Counted from the first letter of the stretch, positions 50,529 to 59,124 are shown. The stretch: 64,000 nucleotides of DNA from Streptomyces sp. NRRL B-1347 (GCF_000720325.1 NZ_JOJM01000007.1:1-64000), one strand, 5' to 3'. Notes: generated by a model not told the origin, from the sequence alone. Made by a program: numbers and translations.

Positions 50529-51500
50529 TCAGCCGTTGACGGCGGACCGCAGCCGGGGCACCGCCGGGTCGGGGAAGGCGCGCAGCGCGGCCGCCGCCGC
50601 GCCCACCAGGCCCGCGTCCGTGCCCATCAGGGCCGGGGCGACCGTCAGTTGGCGTACGAAGGACAGCGTGGCGTAGTCCCGCAGGGCGCGGCGCAGCGGC
50701 GCGAACAGGACGTCGCCCGCCATCGCCACGCCCCCGCCGATCACCGCGATGTCGATCTCGACGAGCGTGGCGGTCGCGGCGATGCCCGCCGCGAGCGCCT
50801 GCGCGGCCCGGTCGAAGGACGCCGTGGCGACCGGGTCGCCCGCGCGGGCCGCGAGGGCGACGGCCGCCGCCGAGGAGTCGCCGTCCGGGCCCGGCCGCCA
50901 GCCCGCCTCCAGGGCGCGCCGGGCGATGTTCGGGCCGCTCGCTATCCGCTCGACGCAGCCGCGGGAGCCGCAGGGGCACGGGTCGCCGTCCAGGTCGACG
51001 CAGATGTGGCCGATGTGGCCCGCGTTACCGGTGGGGCCGGGGTGCAGGGAGCCGCCCAGGATCAGGCCGCCGCCGACGCCGGTGGACACCACCATGCACA
51101 GGGCGTTGTCGTGGCCCCGGGCGGCGCCCTGCCAGTGCTCCGCGGCTGTCATCGCCACGCCGTCGCCCACCAGCTCCACCGGCAGCCCGTCGGTGGCGGC
51201 GCGCACCCGCTCCACCAGGGGGTAGCCGCGCCAGCCGGGCACGTTGACGGGGCTGACCGTGCCCGCGGAGGCGTCCACGGGGCCCGCGCTGCCGATGCCG
51301 ACCGCGCGCACCTGGGCCCACGGCTCCCCCGCCGCGAGCTCACCGATGACGTCTTCGACCGCGCGCATCACGGTGTCGCCGTCCTCGCGCGCGGGCGTCG
51401 GGCGCTGGGTGCGCAGCAGGATCCGGCCGCGGCCGTCCACCAGGGCGCCGGCGATCTTGGTGCCGCCGATGTCGAGTGCGGCGACGAGGTCCGTGGGCAT
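50529..51500 (-). CDS. ROK family sugar kinase
   Basis: 323 residues. The ATP-binding start is LVAALDIGGTKIAGALVDG, the sugar site is VELVGDGVAMTAAEHWQGAA, and the zinc motif is GHICVDLDGDPCPCGSRGC with VERIASGPNIARRAL. No N-terminal HTH is present, so it is a kinase and not a ROK repressor. Probable substrate is glucose, N-acetylhexosamine or galactose derivative taken up by the neighbouring importer. ATG 51500 is used; GTG 51503 directly before it has better spacing from AGGAG. The promoter contains the palindrome GACAACGTTGTC, so it is probably LacI-controlled. Confidence 0.93.
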   Translation of the reverse strand: MPTDLVAALDIGGTKIAGALVDGRGRILLRTQRPTPAREDGDTVMRAVEDVIGELAAGEPWAQVRAVGIGSAGPVDASAGTVSPVNVPGWRGYPLVERVRAATDGLPVELVGDGVAMTAAEHWQGAARGHDNALCMVVSTGVGGGLILGGSLHPGPTGNAGHIGHICVDLDGDPCPCGSRGCVERIASGPNIARRALEAGWRPGPDGDSSAAAVALAARAGDPVATASFDRAAQALAAGIAATATLVEIDIAVIGGGVAMAGDVLFAPLRRALRDYATLSFVRQLTVAPALMGTDAGLVGAAAAALRAFPDPAVPRLRSAVNG

Positions 51501-51565
51501 CACTGTCAGATCTCCTGGTGAAAGGGCAGGCCGGAGAGTGCGGGGGGACAGTCTCTCGTGCTTCT

Positions 51566-51577
51566 GACAACGTTGTC
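51566..51577. promoter_or_regulatory. LacI-family operator palindrome
   Basis: GACAACGTTGTC, perfect 12-bp palindrome with the central CG step typical of LacI-family operators. It lies just downstream of a -10-like TAGAAT (reverse strand, about 51583-51588) for the leftward ROK kinase gene, overlapping the expected start point, and is 258 bases from the divergent LacI gene. Confidence 0.8.
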
Positions 51578-51689
51578 CAGATTCTATGCTCGAAGCCACA
51601 CGACGGGCCCGCTCGCCCACCGCGGGAATCGTGGCCCCCGCCCCGGCAGCGCCTGACGCTACCCCCGGGTAAACACCGGACATCCCACC

Positions 51690-51813
51690 CCCCGTATACA
51701 TAGTGGACGTCAAATGAGCCCCGTACACAGTGGAAACCTGAACTTCCGCACGCGGACGGGCCTCCGTTGCGCAGACTGGGTCCGCGACCCGCGCAGCACA
51801 GCCCCGTAGTGGA
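51690..51813 (+). repeat. Three degenerate direct repeats in front of LacI gene
   Basis: CCCCGTATACATAGTGGA (51690-51707), CCCCGTACACAGTGGA (51719-51734) and CCCCGTAGTGGA (51802-51813) share the ends CCCCGTA and AGTGGA, with a core that shortens by loss of internal bases. The first contains the -10-like TACATAGT. They lie within 150 bases of the LacI start and could be regulator sites or slippage products. Confidence 0.6.
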
Positions 51814-51834
51814 CGACAGACAGGACAGCGCATC

Positions 51835-52917
51835 GTGGCAGAGACCGCCCGCACCCCCGTCTCCCACCGACGCCCCGACGGCGGTCCGGACCCCGCGGAC
51901 CCCAGGAGCCGCTACGGCAACCGGCCGACCATGAAGGACGTCGCCGCCCGTGCGGGCGTGGGCCTCAAGACCGTCTCCCGCGTCGTGAACGGCGAGCCGG
52001 GCGTCACGCCCGACACCGAACGCCGCGTCCAGGAGGCCATCGACGCCCTCGGCTTCCGGCGCAACGACAGCGCGCGGGTCCTGCGCAAGGGCCGCACGGC
52101 CAGCATCGGCCTCGTCCTGGAGGACCTGGCCGACCCGTTCTACGGCCCGCTGAGCCGCGCGGTCGAAGAGGTGGCGCGGGCGCACGGGGCGCTGCTCATC
52201 AACGGTTCGAGCGCCGAGGACCCGGACCGCGAGCAGGAGTTGGTGCTCGCGCTGTGCGCGCGGCGCGTCGACGGACTCGTCGTGATCCCCGCGGGCGACG
52301 ACCACCGCTATCTGGAGCCGGAGATCGCCGCGGGCGTCGCCACGGTCTTCGTGGACCGGCCGCCGGGGCGGATCGACGCGGACGTGGTGCTCTCCGACAG
52401 CTTCGGCGGCGCGCGCGACGGCGTCGCGCACCTCATCGCGCACGGTCACCGCCGCATCGGCTTCATCGGTGACCAGCCGCGCATCCACACCGCCATAGAG
52501 CGGCTGCGGGGCTACCGCACGGCGATGGCGGACGCGGGCATCGAGGTCGACGAGTCCTGGGTGTCCCTCGGCCTGACGCACCCCGAGCGCGTGGCCCGCG
52601 CCGCCGAGACGATGCTGACGGGCCCGGCACCGGTCACCGCGATCTTCGCGGGCAACAACCGCGTGACGGTGACCGTCGTACGCGTCCTCGCGGGTCTCCC
52701 CCGCCCCGTGGCCCTGGTCGGCTTCGACGACATCGAGCTGGCCGACCTGCTGCGACCGGGGGTCACGGTGGTCGCCCAGGACGCGGCCCAGCTCGGCCGC
52801 ACGGCGGCGGAGCGCCTCTTCCGCCAGCTGGACGGCGCGTCAGGACCGCCGGAGCGGGTGGAGCTGCCGACGCGCCTGATCACCCGGGGATCGGGAGAGC
52901 TGGCCCCCGCGGACTGA
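51835..52917 (+). CDS. LacI family transcriptional regulator
   Basis: 360 residues. A disordered, Pro-rich N-terminus of about 30 residues precedes the LacI HTH (TMKDVAARAGVGLKTVSRVV, NG and hinge region) and the periplasmic-binding-like sensor domain with ASIGLVLEDLADPFYGPLSR and RRIGFIGDQPRIHTAIERL. The C-terminal part has VALVGFDDIELADLLRPGVT. GTG 51835 is used; ATG at the HTH (33 residues later) would give the more usual length, so the start is uncertain. Its divergent ROK kinase, and probably the alpha-galactosidase/ABC divergent promoters, are expected targets, with a galactoside or its breakdown product as inducer. Confidence 0.92.
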   Translation: MAETARTPVSHRRPDGGPDPADPRSRYGNRPTMKDVAARAGVGLKTVSRVVNGEPGVTPDTERRVQEAIDALGFRRNDSARVLRKGRTASIGLVLEDLADPFYGPLSRAVEEVARAHGALLINGSSAEDPDREQELVLALCARRVDGLVVIPAGDDHRYLEPEIAAGVATVFVDRPPGRIDADVVLSDSFGGARDGVAHLIAHGHRRIGFIGDQPRIHTAIERLRGYRTAMADAGIEVDESWVSLGLTHPERVARAAETMLTGPAPVTAIFAGNNRVTVTVVRVLAGLPRPVALVGFDDIELADLLRPGVTVVAQDAAQLGRTAAERLFRQLDGASGPPERVELPTRLITRGSGELAPAD

Positions 52918-52939
52918 GCGCGGCGGGACGCGCCTGCCG

Positions 52940-53990
52940 CCCGCCTCCCGTGCGTCACTCGCCTCGCTCTTCTCGCCGTCCCCGCCGCCCAGTGCGGCGA
53001 CGGTCACGCCGGTCGCCGCGAGGACCACGGCCACCGCGGCGGCGGCCAGCAGGGCCTTGCCCCGGCGCGGCCGGGCGGGCGTCTCGGTCCGGGTCGCGGG
53101 GGACGCCGGTACGGCGTGGGCGACCGGGTCCGGCGGCGCGGCGTGGGCCGTCGGGGCCTGCGGCGGCGGGCCGAAGCCCGGCGGGGGCGTGCTCGGGATG
53201 TGGCGCACCGTCGGTTCGCGCGGTATCGCGCCGCCCGGCGGCGGCGCGGGTGTGAGCGAGGGCGCGGGCGCGCCTGCCGCCGCCCCGGCTCCGGCAGCGG
53301 GTCGACCACGATGGCCGTCAGCGTGGACCACGTCGACGTGCGGCGGAACGGCGGGGCGCCCTCCACCACGGCGTACAGCGTCGCGCCGAGTGCCCAGACG
53401 TCCGACGCGGGGCCGGGCTCCTGGCCCTGGGCGCGCTCGGGCGCCAAGTAGGCGAGGGAGCCGACGAGTTCGCCGCTGCGGGAATGGGGTCTCCCGGGGA
53501 AGCGTGGCGGAGCCGTCGCCCGGGTCCTCCATGGTGGCGATGCCGAAGTCGGTCAGGACGACGCGGCCGCCGGTCCCCAGGAGGATGTTGCCGGGTGTGG
53601 CGCCGCGGTGCAGGACGCCGACGCGGTGGGCGACCGCGAGCGCGTTCATGACCTTCGCGCCGACGGCCGCGGCCTCGCGCGGGTCCAGCGTCCCGCGCTC
53701 GCGCAGCACGTCGTCCAGGGAGGGGCCGTCGACGAGTTCCCTGACGATGACCGGGCGCCCGTCGACCTCGGTCACGTCGTGGACGGCGACGACACCGGGG
53801 TGGCGCACGCGCGCGGCGGCACGCGCGTCGCGCTGCATCCGCAGCCGCAGATCGGCGAGCTCGGGCCCTGCCGTGTCCGTGTACGTCCGCTGTTCCTTGA
53901 CGGCGACCTCGCGGTGCAGCACCTCGTCGACGGCGCGCCAGACGACGCCCATGCCGCCGCGCCCGAGCTGCTGGGCGACGCGATTACTTG
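52940..53990 (-). pseudogene. Decayed Ser/Thr protein kinase (PknB-like)
   Basis: Reading leftwards, the sequence begins mid-domain with QQLGRGGMGVVWRAVDEVLH and VAVKEQ, so the initiation end is missing; the preceding in-frame sequence belongs to the aldolase gene. Kinase landmarks follow: RELVDGPSLDDVLRERGTLD, VGVLHRGATPGNILL where HRDVKPGN is expected, then VVLTDFGIATMEDPGDGSAT. Near 53496-53499 a GGGG tract (coding CCCC) shifts the frame into ELVGSLAYLAPERAQGQEPG and RRTSTWSTLTAIVVDPLPEP. Near 53290 it shifts back into a Pro-rich juxtamembrane region and a helix ALLAAAAVAVVLAATGVTVA. The end of the kinase C-lobe seems to be missing. The catalytic Asp is Gly and the Lys of the loop is Thr. 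Confidence 0.85.
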
Positions 53991-55282
53991 GCCGACGGGG
54001 TGAGGTCGCCCCGGCGCGGTCCCGCGTACGTCTGGAGCCCGGCCAGGGTGAGCCCGGTGAGCCGGGTGACCTCCGCGGTGTCGAGCGCGCCGCAGTCCAG
54101 GCCGCGCAGCAGGTACCCGGCGAGCGCCTTGGCGGTGGCGGGCTCGTCCGCGATGTCGCCGGTGGTGCGGTTGGCGTAGGCGGCGAGGCGGGCGGCGGCC
54201 TGCTCGAAGCCCTCGCGGTAGAACGCGAACACGGCGGCGTAGCGGGTCGGGATGTGGCCGGGGTGCATGTCCCAGCCCTGGTAGTAGGCGCGGGCCAGGG
54301 CGCGCCGGGTGAGGCCGTAGTGCAGGCGCCAGGCGTCGTGGACCTTCGCCGTGGGGCCGACCGGAAGGACGTTCGTGGAGCCGTCGGAGACGCGTACGCC
54401 GGTGCCCGCCGCGGCGACCTGCATGATCGCCTTGGCGTGGTCGGCGGCCGGGTGGTCGCTCGCCTGGTACGCGGCGGACACGCCGAGGCAGGCGCTGTAG
54501 TCGAAGGTGCCGTAGTGCAGGCCCGTGGCACGGCCCTCGGCGGCGTCGATCATGCGGGCGACGGCGGCGGTGCCGTCGGCGGCGAGGATCGACTGGCTGG
54601 TCTCGATCTGGATCTCGAAGCCGATCCGGCCGGGGGTGAGGCCGCGCGCCTTCTCGAACTCCTCCAAGAGCCGCACCATCGCGGTGACCTGCTGCGGGTA
54701 CGTCACCTTCGGCAGCGTCAGGACGAGCCCGTCGGGCAGGCCGCCCGCCTCCATGAGGCCGGTCAGGAAGACGTCGAGGGTGCGGATGCCCCGGTCGCGG
54801 ACGGCGGCTTCCATGCACTTCATGCGGATGCCCATGTACGGCGCGGCGGCGCCGCCCGCGTACGCCGCGGCGATCAGCCGGGCGGCGCGGGCCGCGTCGG
54901 CGTCCTCGTCGGCATCCGTGCGCCCGCCGTAGCCGTCCTCGAAGTCGACCCGGATGTCTTCCACGGGCTCGCGCTCCAGCTTGGCCCGTACGCGCGTGTA
55001 GACCGGCTCGGCCAGGTCGTCGGCGAGGCCGAGCACGGCGGCGAAGGAGGCGGCGTCCGGCGCGTGCTCGTCGAGGGCGGCCAGGGCCCGGTCGCCCCAG
55101 GAGCGGATCGTGTCGGCGGCGAACAGCTCGCCGGGGACGTACACGGTGTGGACGGGCTGGCGGGTGCCGGGGTCTCCGGGGTAGCGGCGTTCGAGCTCCT
55201 CGTCCACCGGCGTGAGCGAGGCGCTCACGCGCTCGCTGACGGCGCCCGCGAGACTCGTCGCCACCTTTTCCTGCTGACCCAT
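53984..55282 (-). CDS. HpcH/HpaI-type aldolase/citrate lyase-like protein (DUF6986-like)
   Basis: 432 residues. The TIM-barrel aldolase core shows IRVDFEDGYGGRTDADEDAD (acidic metal site), IGFEIQIETSQSILAADGTA (Glu ligand) and LHYGTFDYSACLGVSAAYQ (Asp), the HpcH/HpaI/citrate-lyase-beta pattern with a metal-bound Glu/Asp pair. Family members cleave or condense alpha-keto acid or acyl-CoA substrates; the DUF6986 subgroup is frequent in Streptomyces near purine-degradation genes, which are not visible here. ATG 55282 follows GTGGAGGGTGCACGG; an in-frame ATG at 55303 is less likely. Its stop lies in the truncated end of the decayed kinase. Confidence 0.88.
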   Translation of the reverse strand: MGQQEKVATSLAGAVSERVSASLTPVDEELERRYPGDPGTRQPVHTVYVPGELFAADTIRSWGDRALAALDEHAPDAASFAAVLGLADDLAEPVYTRVRAKLEREPVEDIRVDFEDGYGGRTDADEDADAARAARLIAAAYAGGAAAPYMGIRMKCMEAAVRDRGIRTLDVFLTGLMEAGGLPDGLVLTLPKVTYPQQVTAMVRLLEEFEKARGLTPGRIGFEIQIETSQSILAADGTAAVARMIDAAEGRATGLHYGTFDYSACLGVSAAYQASDHPAADHAKAIMQVAAAGTGVRVSDGSTNVLPVGPTAKVHDAWRLHYGLTRRALARAYYQGWDMHPGHIPTRYAAVFAFYREGFEQAAARLAAYANRTTGDIADEPATAKALAGYLLRGLDCGALDTAEVTRLTGLTLAGLQTYAGPRRGDLTPSAK

Positions 55283-55367
55283 CCGTGCACCCTCCACCTT
55301 CATAGTGCGGCGTTCCGCGCTCACGGTGTTCCATGGCGAGTACGCTGGCGAACCGCCCCTACAGATC

Positions 55368-55382
55368 TTCCGCTTCACGGAA
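55368..55382. promoter_or_regulatory. Inverted repeat between divergent aldolase and EEP genes
   Basis: TTCCG, CTTCA, CGGAA: a 15-bp dyad 86 bases upstream of the aldolase ATG, in the AT-richer middle of the divergent region. A further TTCC/GGAA-rich stretch lies at 55310-55335. Candidate regulator site. Confidence 0.5.
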
Positions 55383-55568
55383 TCAGGAATCCGTATGGCG
55401 AAGTTATCCGTGTACCTTCCCACTGGTCAACACCTTCTCGCGTACCGGACCCCGGCCGTTCACGCCCGTCTCAGATGGTGCTCCCACACTCCGGTGGACC
55501 CCTTGCCCGCCGCAGGATCCCGCACCGAGCCCCACCGCGCCGCACCGCGACCGACCGAAGGAGAACGC

Positions 55569-56474
55569 GTGCCGACCGACACACCCGTGACCCGCCGCTC
55601 CGGCCTGCGTACGGCCGTGGCCACCGCGACGGCCGTCACGGTCCCCCTGCTCGCCACGGCGCTCGCCGCCGCGCCCGCGCACGCCGCGGAGCGCCCCGGC
55701 CGCCGCCTGGAGGTCATGAGCTTCAACCTGCGCTACGCGAGCCCCACGCCGCCGAACTCGTGGCCCGAGCGCCGCCCCGTCACCCGGGAGTTGCTGCGCC
55801 GCGCGCGGCCCCACGTCATCGGCACCCAGGAGGGCCTCTACCAGCAGGTGCGGGACATCGCCGAGGACCTGGGCCCGCACTACGCCTGGATCGGCACGGG
55901 CCGCGCGGGCGGCAGCCGCGACGAGTTCATGGCCGTCTCCTACGACACGCGCAGGCTGACGCCCCTCGAGTACGAGCACTTCTGGCTCTCGGACACCCCG
56001 GACGTGATCGGCTCCAACACCTGGGGCGGCGGCTCGATCCGCATGGTCACCTGGGTCCGCTTCCACGACCGGCGCACGGAGCGCCAGCTGTACGTCCTCA
56101 ACACCCATCTGGACAACCACAGTCAGTACGCGCGCACGCGCGCCGCGCATCTGATCTCCGACCGCCTGTCCGCCCTGGACCGCACCCTGCCGAAGGTCGT
56201 CACCGGCGACTTCAACGTCGCGGCCCACAAGAACCCGGTCTACGACACGCTGCTCAAGGCGGGGCTCGTCGACACCTGGGACGCGGCCGCCGAGCGCGGC
56301 AAGCAGTACGCGACGTTCCACGGCTACAAGCCGCTCGTGCCGGACGGCGACCGCATCGACTGGATCCTGGCGACGCCGGCCGCGCGCGTGCACGCGGCGG
56401 CCGTCAACACCTTCTCCCTGGCCGGGCAGTTCCCGAGCGACCACCTGCCGGTGCAGGCGAGCCTGACGCTGTGA
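55569..56474 (+). CDS. Secreted endonuclease/exonuclease/phosphatase-family protein
   Basis: 301 residues. The N-terminus (RRSGLRTAVATATAVTVPLL, then AAAPAHAAERPG) is a signal peptide, twin-arginine-like at RRSG. The EEP fold motifs are MSFNLRYASPTPPNSWPERR, HVIGTQEGLYQQVRDIAED, VLNTHLDNHSQYARTRAAHL, VVTGDFNVAAHKNPVYDTLL and FPSDHLPVQASLTL, giving the Asn, Glu, Asp-x-Asn and Ser-Asp-His active-site set. Such secreted enzymes act as nucleases, sphingomyelinase-like phosphodiesterases or inositol phosphatases; the closest visible pattern is the secreted phosphodiesterase type. GTG 55569 follows GAAGGAGAACGC. A terminator follows five bases after the stop. Confidence 0.92.
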   Translation: MPTDTPVTRRSGLRTAVATATAVTVPLLATALAAAPAHAAERPGRRLEVMSFNLRYASPTPPNSWPERRPVTRELLRRARPHVIGTQEGLYQQVRDIAEDLGPHYAWIGTGRAGGSRDEFMAVSYDTRRLTPLEYEHFWLSDTPDVIGSNTWGGGSIRMVTWVRFHDRRTERQLYVLNTHLDNHSQYARTRAAHLISDRLSALDRTLPKVVTGDFNVAAHKNPVYDTLLKAGLVDTWDAAAERGKQYATFHGYKPLVPDGDRIDWILATPAARVHAAAVNTFSLAGQFPSDHLPVQASLTL

Positions 56475-56478
56475 CGCG

Positions 56479-56520
56479 CGAGGCCCCCGGCCCCGCGCAC
56501 GGCGGGAACCGGGGGCCTCG
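56479..56520. terminator. Bidirectional hairpin terminator
   Basis: CGAGGCCCCCGG (56479-56490) pairs with CCGGGGGCCTCG (56509-56520); an inner CCCGC/GCGGG adds stability. It lies between the EEP-family stop (56474) and the convergent etfA stop (56536). Confidence 0.9.
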
Positions 56521-56535
56521 TGCCCGGCGATGAGC

Positions 56536-57498
56536 TCAGCCCTTGCGGGACTTGACCTCGTCGGTGAGCTGCGGGACGACCTCGAAGAGGTCGCCGACCA
56601 CGCCGTAGTCGACGAGGTCGAAGATCGGGGCCTCGGCGTCCTTGTTGATGGCCACGATGGTCTTCGACGTCTGCATGCCCGCGCGGTGCTGGATCGCGCC
56701 GGAGATGCCGGAGGCGATGTACAGCTGCGGCGACACGGACTTGCCGGTCTGGCCGACCTGGTTGGAGTGCGGGTACCAGCCGGCGTCGACGGCGGCGCGG
56801 GAGGCGCCGACGGCGGCACCGAGCGAGTCGGCGAGCGCCTCGATGATCCCGAAGTTCTCGGCGCCGTTGACGCCGCGGCCACCGGAGACCACGATCGCGG
56901 CCTCGGTCAGCTCGGGGCGGCCCGTGGACTCGCGCGGGGTGCGCGCGGTGACCTTGGTGCCGGTGGCCTGGGCGGAGAACGACACGGACAGGGCCTCGAC
57001 GGCGCCCGCGGCCGGGGCGGCCTCGACCGGAGCCGAGTTCGGCTTGACGGTGATGACCGGGGTGCCCTTGGAGATGCGGGACTTGGTGGTGAACGCGGCC
57101 GCGAACACGGACTGCGTGGCCACCGGGCCCTCGTCGCCGGACTCCAGGTCGATGGCGTCGGTGATGATGCCGGACTCGATGCGGACCGCGAGGCGGGCCG
57201 CGATCTCCTTGCCCTCGGCGGACGACGGCACGAGCACGGCGGCCGGGGACACGGCGTCGTACGCGGCCTGCAGCGCGTCCACCTTCGGCACGACGAGGTA
57301 GTCGGCGAACTCGGGGGCGTCGGCGGTGAGGACCTTGACCGCGCCGTGCTCGGCGAGCGTGGCCGCGGTGGCCTCGGCGCCCGGGCCGAGCGCGACGGCG
57401 ACAGGCACGCCGACGCGGCGGGCGAGGGTCAGCAGCTCCAGGGTGGGCTTGCGGACGGCACCGTCGACGTGGTCGACGTAAACGAGAACTTCAGCCAT
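56536..57498 (-). CDS. etfA: Electron transfer flavoprotein alpha subunit
   Basis: 320 residues. The C-terminal FAD-binding domain is diagnostic: IVVSGGRGVNGAENFGIIEA, HSNQVGQTGKSVSPQLYIAS and GISGAIQHRAGMQTSKTIVA with INKDAEAPIF. The N-terminal half (EVLVYVDHVDGAVRKPTLEL) is the alpha/beta domain shared with EtfB. ETF carries electrons from acyl-CoA and other dehydrogenases to the quinone pool. It is encoded downstream of etfB with a 56-base gap, on the same strand, which is the usual actinobacterial order. ATG 57498 follows GATAGAAGTCCC with AGGAGATAG upstream. Confidence 0.97.
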   Translation of the reverse strand: MAEVLVYVDHVDGAVRKPTLELLTLARRVGVPVAVALGPGAEATAATLAEHGAVKVLTADAPEFADYLVVPKVDALQAAYDAVSPAAVLVPSSAEGKEIAARLAVRIESGIITDAIDLESGDEGPVATQSVFAAAFTTKSRISKGTPVITVKPNSAPVEAAPAAGAVEALSVSFSAQATGTKVTARTPRESTGRPELTEAAIVVSGGRGVNGAENFGIIEALADSLGAAVGASRAAVDAGWYPHSNQVGQTGKSVSPQLYIASGISGAIQHRAGMQTSKTIVAINKDAEAPIFDLVDYGVVGDLFEVVPQLTDEVKSRKG

Positions 57499-57554
57499 GG
57501 GACTTCTATCTCCTGCGATGACGAAGAAGGTGGGGTGTGAGGGGTGACTGAAGC

Positions 57555-58343
57555 TCAGATGAACTTCTGGCCGGCGAGGAACTCGGCGAGCTGCTTGCCG
57601 CCCTCGCCCTCGTCCTTGACGATCGTGCCCGCGGTGCGCGCGGGACGCTCGGCGGCGGAGTCGACCTTGGTCCAGGCGCCCTCGAGACCGACCTCATCGG
57701 CGTCGATGTCCAGGTCGTCCAGGTCCAGGGACTCCACCGGCTTCTTCTTGGCCGCCATGATGCCCTTGAACGAGGGGTAACGGGCCTCGCCCGACTGGTC
57801 CGTCACGGACACGACGGCCGGCAGGGACGCCTCCAGCTGCTCGGACGCGGTGTCGCCGTCACGGCGGCCCTTCACCACGCCGTCCGCGACGGAGACCTCG
57901 GAGAGCAGCGTGACCTGCGGGACGCCCAGGCGCTCGGAGAGGATCGCGGGCAGCACGCCCATGGTGCCGTCCGTCGAGGCCATACCGGCGATGACCAGGT
58001 CGTAGCCCGTCTTCTCGATGGCCTTGGCGAGGACCAGCGAGGTGCCCATCACGTCCGTGCCGTGCAGGTCGTCGTCCTCGACGTGGACGGCCTTGTCGGC
58101 GCCCATCGACAGGGCCTTGCGGAGCGCGTCCTTGGCGTCCTCGGGACCGACGGTGAGGACCGTGATCTCCGCCTCGTCGTCCGCCGCCTCCTTGATCTGC
58201 AAGGCCTGCTCGACCGCGTACTCGTCGAGTTCCGAGAGGAGGCCGTCCACGTCGTCACGGTCGACGGTCAGGTCCTCGGCGAAGTGCCGATCGCCGGTGG
58301 CGTCGGGCACGTACTTCACACAGACAACGATCCTCAAGCTCAC
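57555..58343 (-). CDS. etfB: Electron transfer flavoprotein beta subunit
   Basis: 262 residues. It begins SLRIVVCVKYVPDATGDRHF and holds VDGLLSELDEYAVEQALQIK, DLVIAGMASTDGTMGVLPAI and GEARYPSFKGIMAAKKKPVE, the EtfB signature with the AMP-binding stretch and recognition loop. It heterodimerises with EtfA for electron transfer from fatty-acid and amino-acid dehydrogenases. GTG/ATG ambiguity is small; the start at 58343 follows GTAGGAGAGCCGGC. A promoter with an overlapping palindrome lies 130 bases upstream, so the pair may respond to lipid status; that is inference. Confidence 0.97.
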   Translation of the reverse strand: MSLRIVVCVKYVPDATGDRHFAEDLTVDRDDVDGLLSELDEYAVEQALQIKEAADDEAEITVLTVGPEDAKDALRKALSMGADKAVHVEDDDLHGTDVMGTSLVLAKAIEKTGYDLVIAGMASTDGTMGVLPAILSERLGVPQVTLLSEVSVADGVVKGRRDGDTASEQLEASLPAVVSVTDQSGEARYPSFKGIMAAKKKPVESLDLDDLDIDADEVGLEGAWTKVDSAAERPARTAGTIVKDEGEGGKQLAEFLAGQKFI

Positions 58344-58472
58344 GCCGGCTCTCCTACTGCATCGTTATTACTGGGCTGCTGCCTTGGCTGCGGCTACTGC
58401 CTTCTTGCAGGCAGCATAGGCGCCTGAAGCGGCGGATCCCGATCGGGGCGGCCCCCGCTCCAACCGGAATAT

Positions 58473-58509
58473 TACTCATGAGTACACCCAGTGCTTTCCC
58501 GCTAAGCAA
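58473..58509 (-). promoter_or_regulatory. etfBA promoter with operator palindrome
   Basis: On the minus strand TTGCTT (58509-58504) and TGTACT (58486-58481) are separated by 17 bases. The perfect 12-bp palindrome TACTCATGAGTA (58473-58484) overlaps the -10 region, a good repressor position. About 130 bases of leader follow before etfB, with GCAGC-rich repeats near 58375-58415. Confidence 0.65.
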
Positions 58510-58574
58510 GCGCTTTGAACTGTGACCTTCGCAACGCTCCGTAATCGCGCGCACCACGCGACATCCGGGAACTC

Positions 58575-59081
58575 TCAGTCGCGCAGCGCGTTGAAGCGCC
58601 CCTGGTGGTACAGGAGCGGGCGGCCCGCCCCCGCGGGGTCGCCGACGACCGCCTCCGCGAGGACCACCCGGTGGTCGCCCGCGGGCACCCGCGCCACGAC
58701 GCGGCACACCAGCCACGCGAGCACGCCGTCGAGCACGGGCACGCCGTGCGGCCCCTCGAACCAGCGCGTGGCCGGGCCGAACCGGTCGGCGCCGCTGCGC
58801 GCGAACGTCGCGGCCAGCTCTTCCTGGTGCTCGCCGAGGATGTGGACGCCGACGTGCTCGGCCCGGGATATCGCGGGCCAGCTGGAGGCGCCGGTGCCGA
58901 TGCCGAACGAGATCATGGGCGGCTCGGCGGAGACCGAGGTGAGGGAGGTGGCGGTGAAGCCGACGGGACCCGAGCCCCGCGCGGTGATCACGGCGACCGC
59001 GGCCGCGTGCCGCCGGAAGACGGAGCGCAGCAGGTCGGGAGTGGCGAGCTGAGGGGTGTCGAGGTCGGGCGAAGCCGTCAT
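58575..59081 (-). CDS. Flavin reductase-family protein
   Basis: 168 residues. The flavin reductase-like split-barrel is visible: LRSVFRRHAAAVAVITARGS, VGFTATSLTSVSAEPPMISF and SSWPAISRAEHVGVHILGEH, followed by FARSGADRFGPATRWF. Members reduce FMN or FAD with NAD(P)H for a partner monooxygenase. The tiny leader peptide gene 44 bases upstream, on the same strand and ending in Cys-Trp-Ser-Cys, suggests sulfur-status control and links it to sulfur metabolism (for example alkanesulfonate-type two-component monooxygenases). ATG 59081 follows AGGACAACTCC. Confidence 0.9.
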   Translation of the reverse strand: MTASPDLDTPQLATPDLLRSVFRRHAAAVAVITARGSGPVGFTATSLTSVSAEPPMISFGIGTGASSWPAISRAEHVGVHILGEHQEELAATFARSGADRFGPATRWFEGPHGVPVLDGVLAWLVCRVVARVPAGDHRVVLAEAVVGDPAGAGRPLLYHQGRFNALRD

Positions 59082-59124
59082 GGAGTTGTCCTTCTGCAGG
59101 AGGTACGAGCGGGTCCGTGGCTGC

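Noticed and set aside
53984..54600. Extension of the kinase gene upstream through the opposite frame of the aldolase gene
   Set aside because: The extension lacks kinase similarity and lies within a well-supported aldolase coding frame on the same strand.
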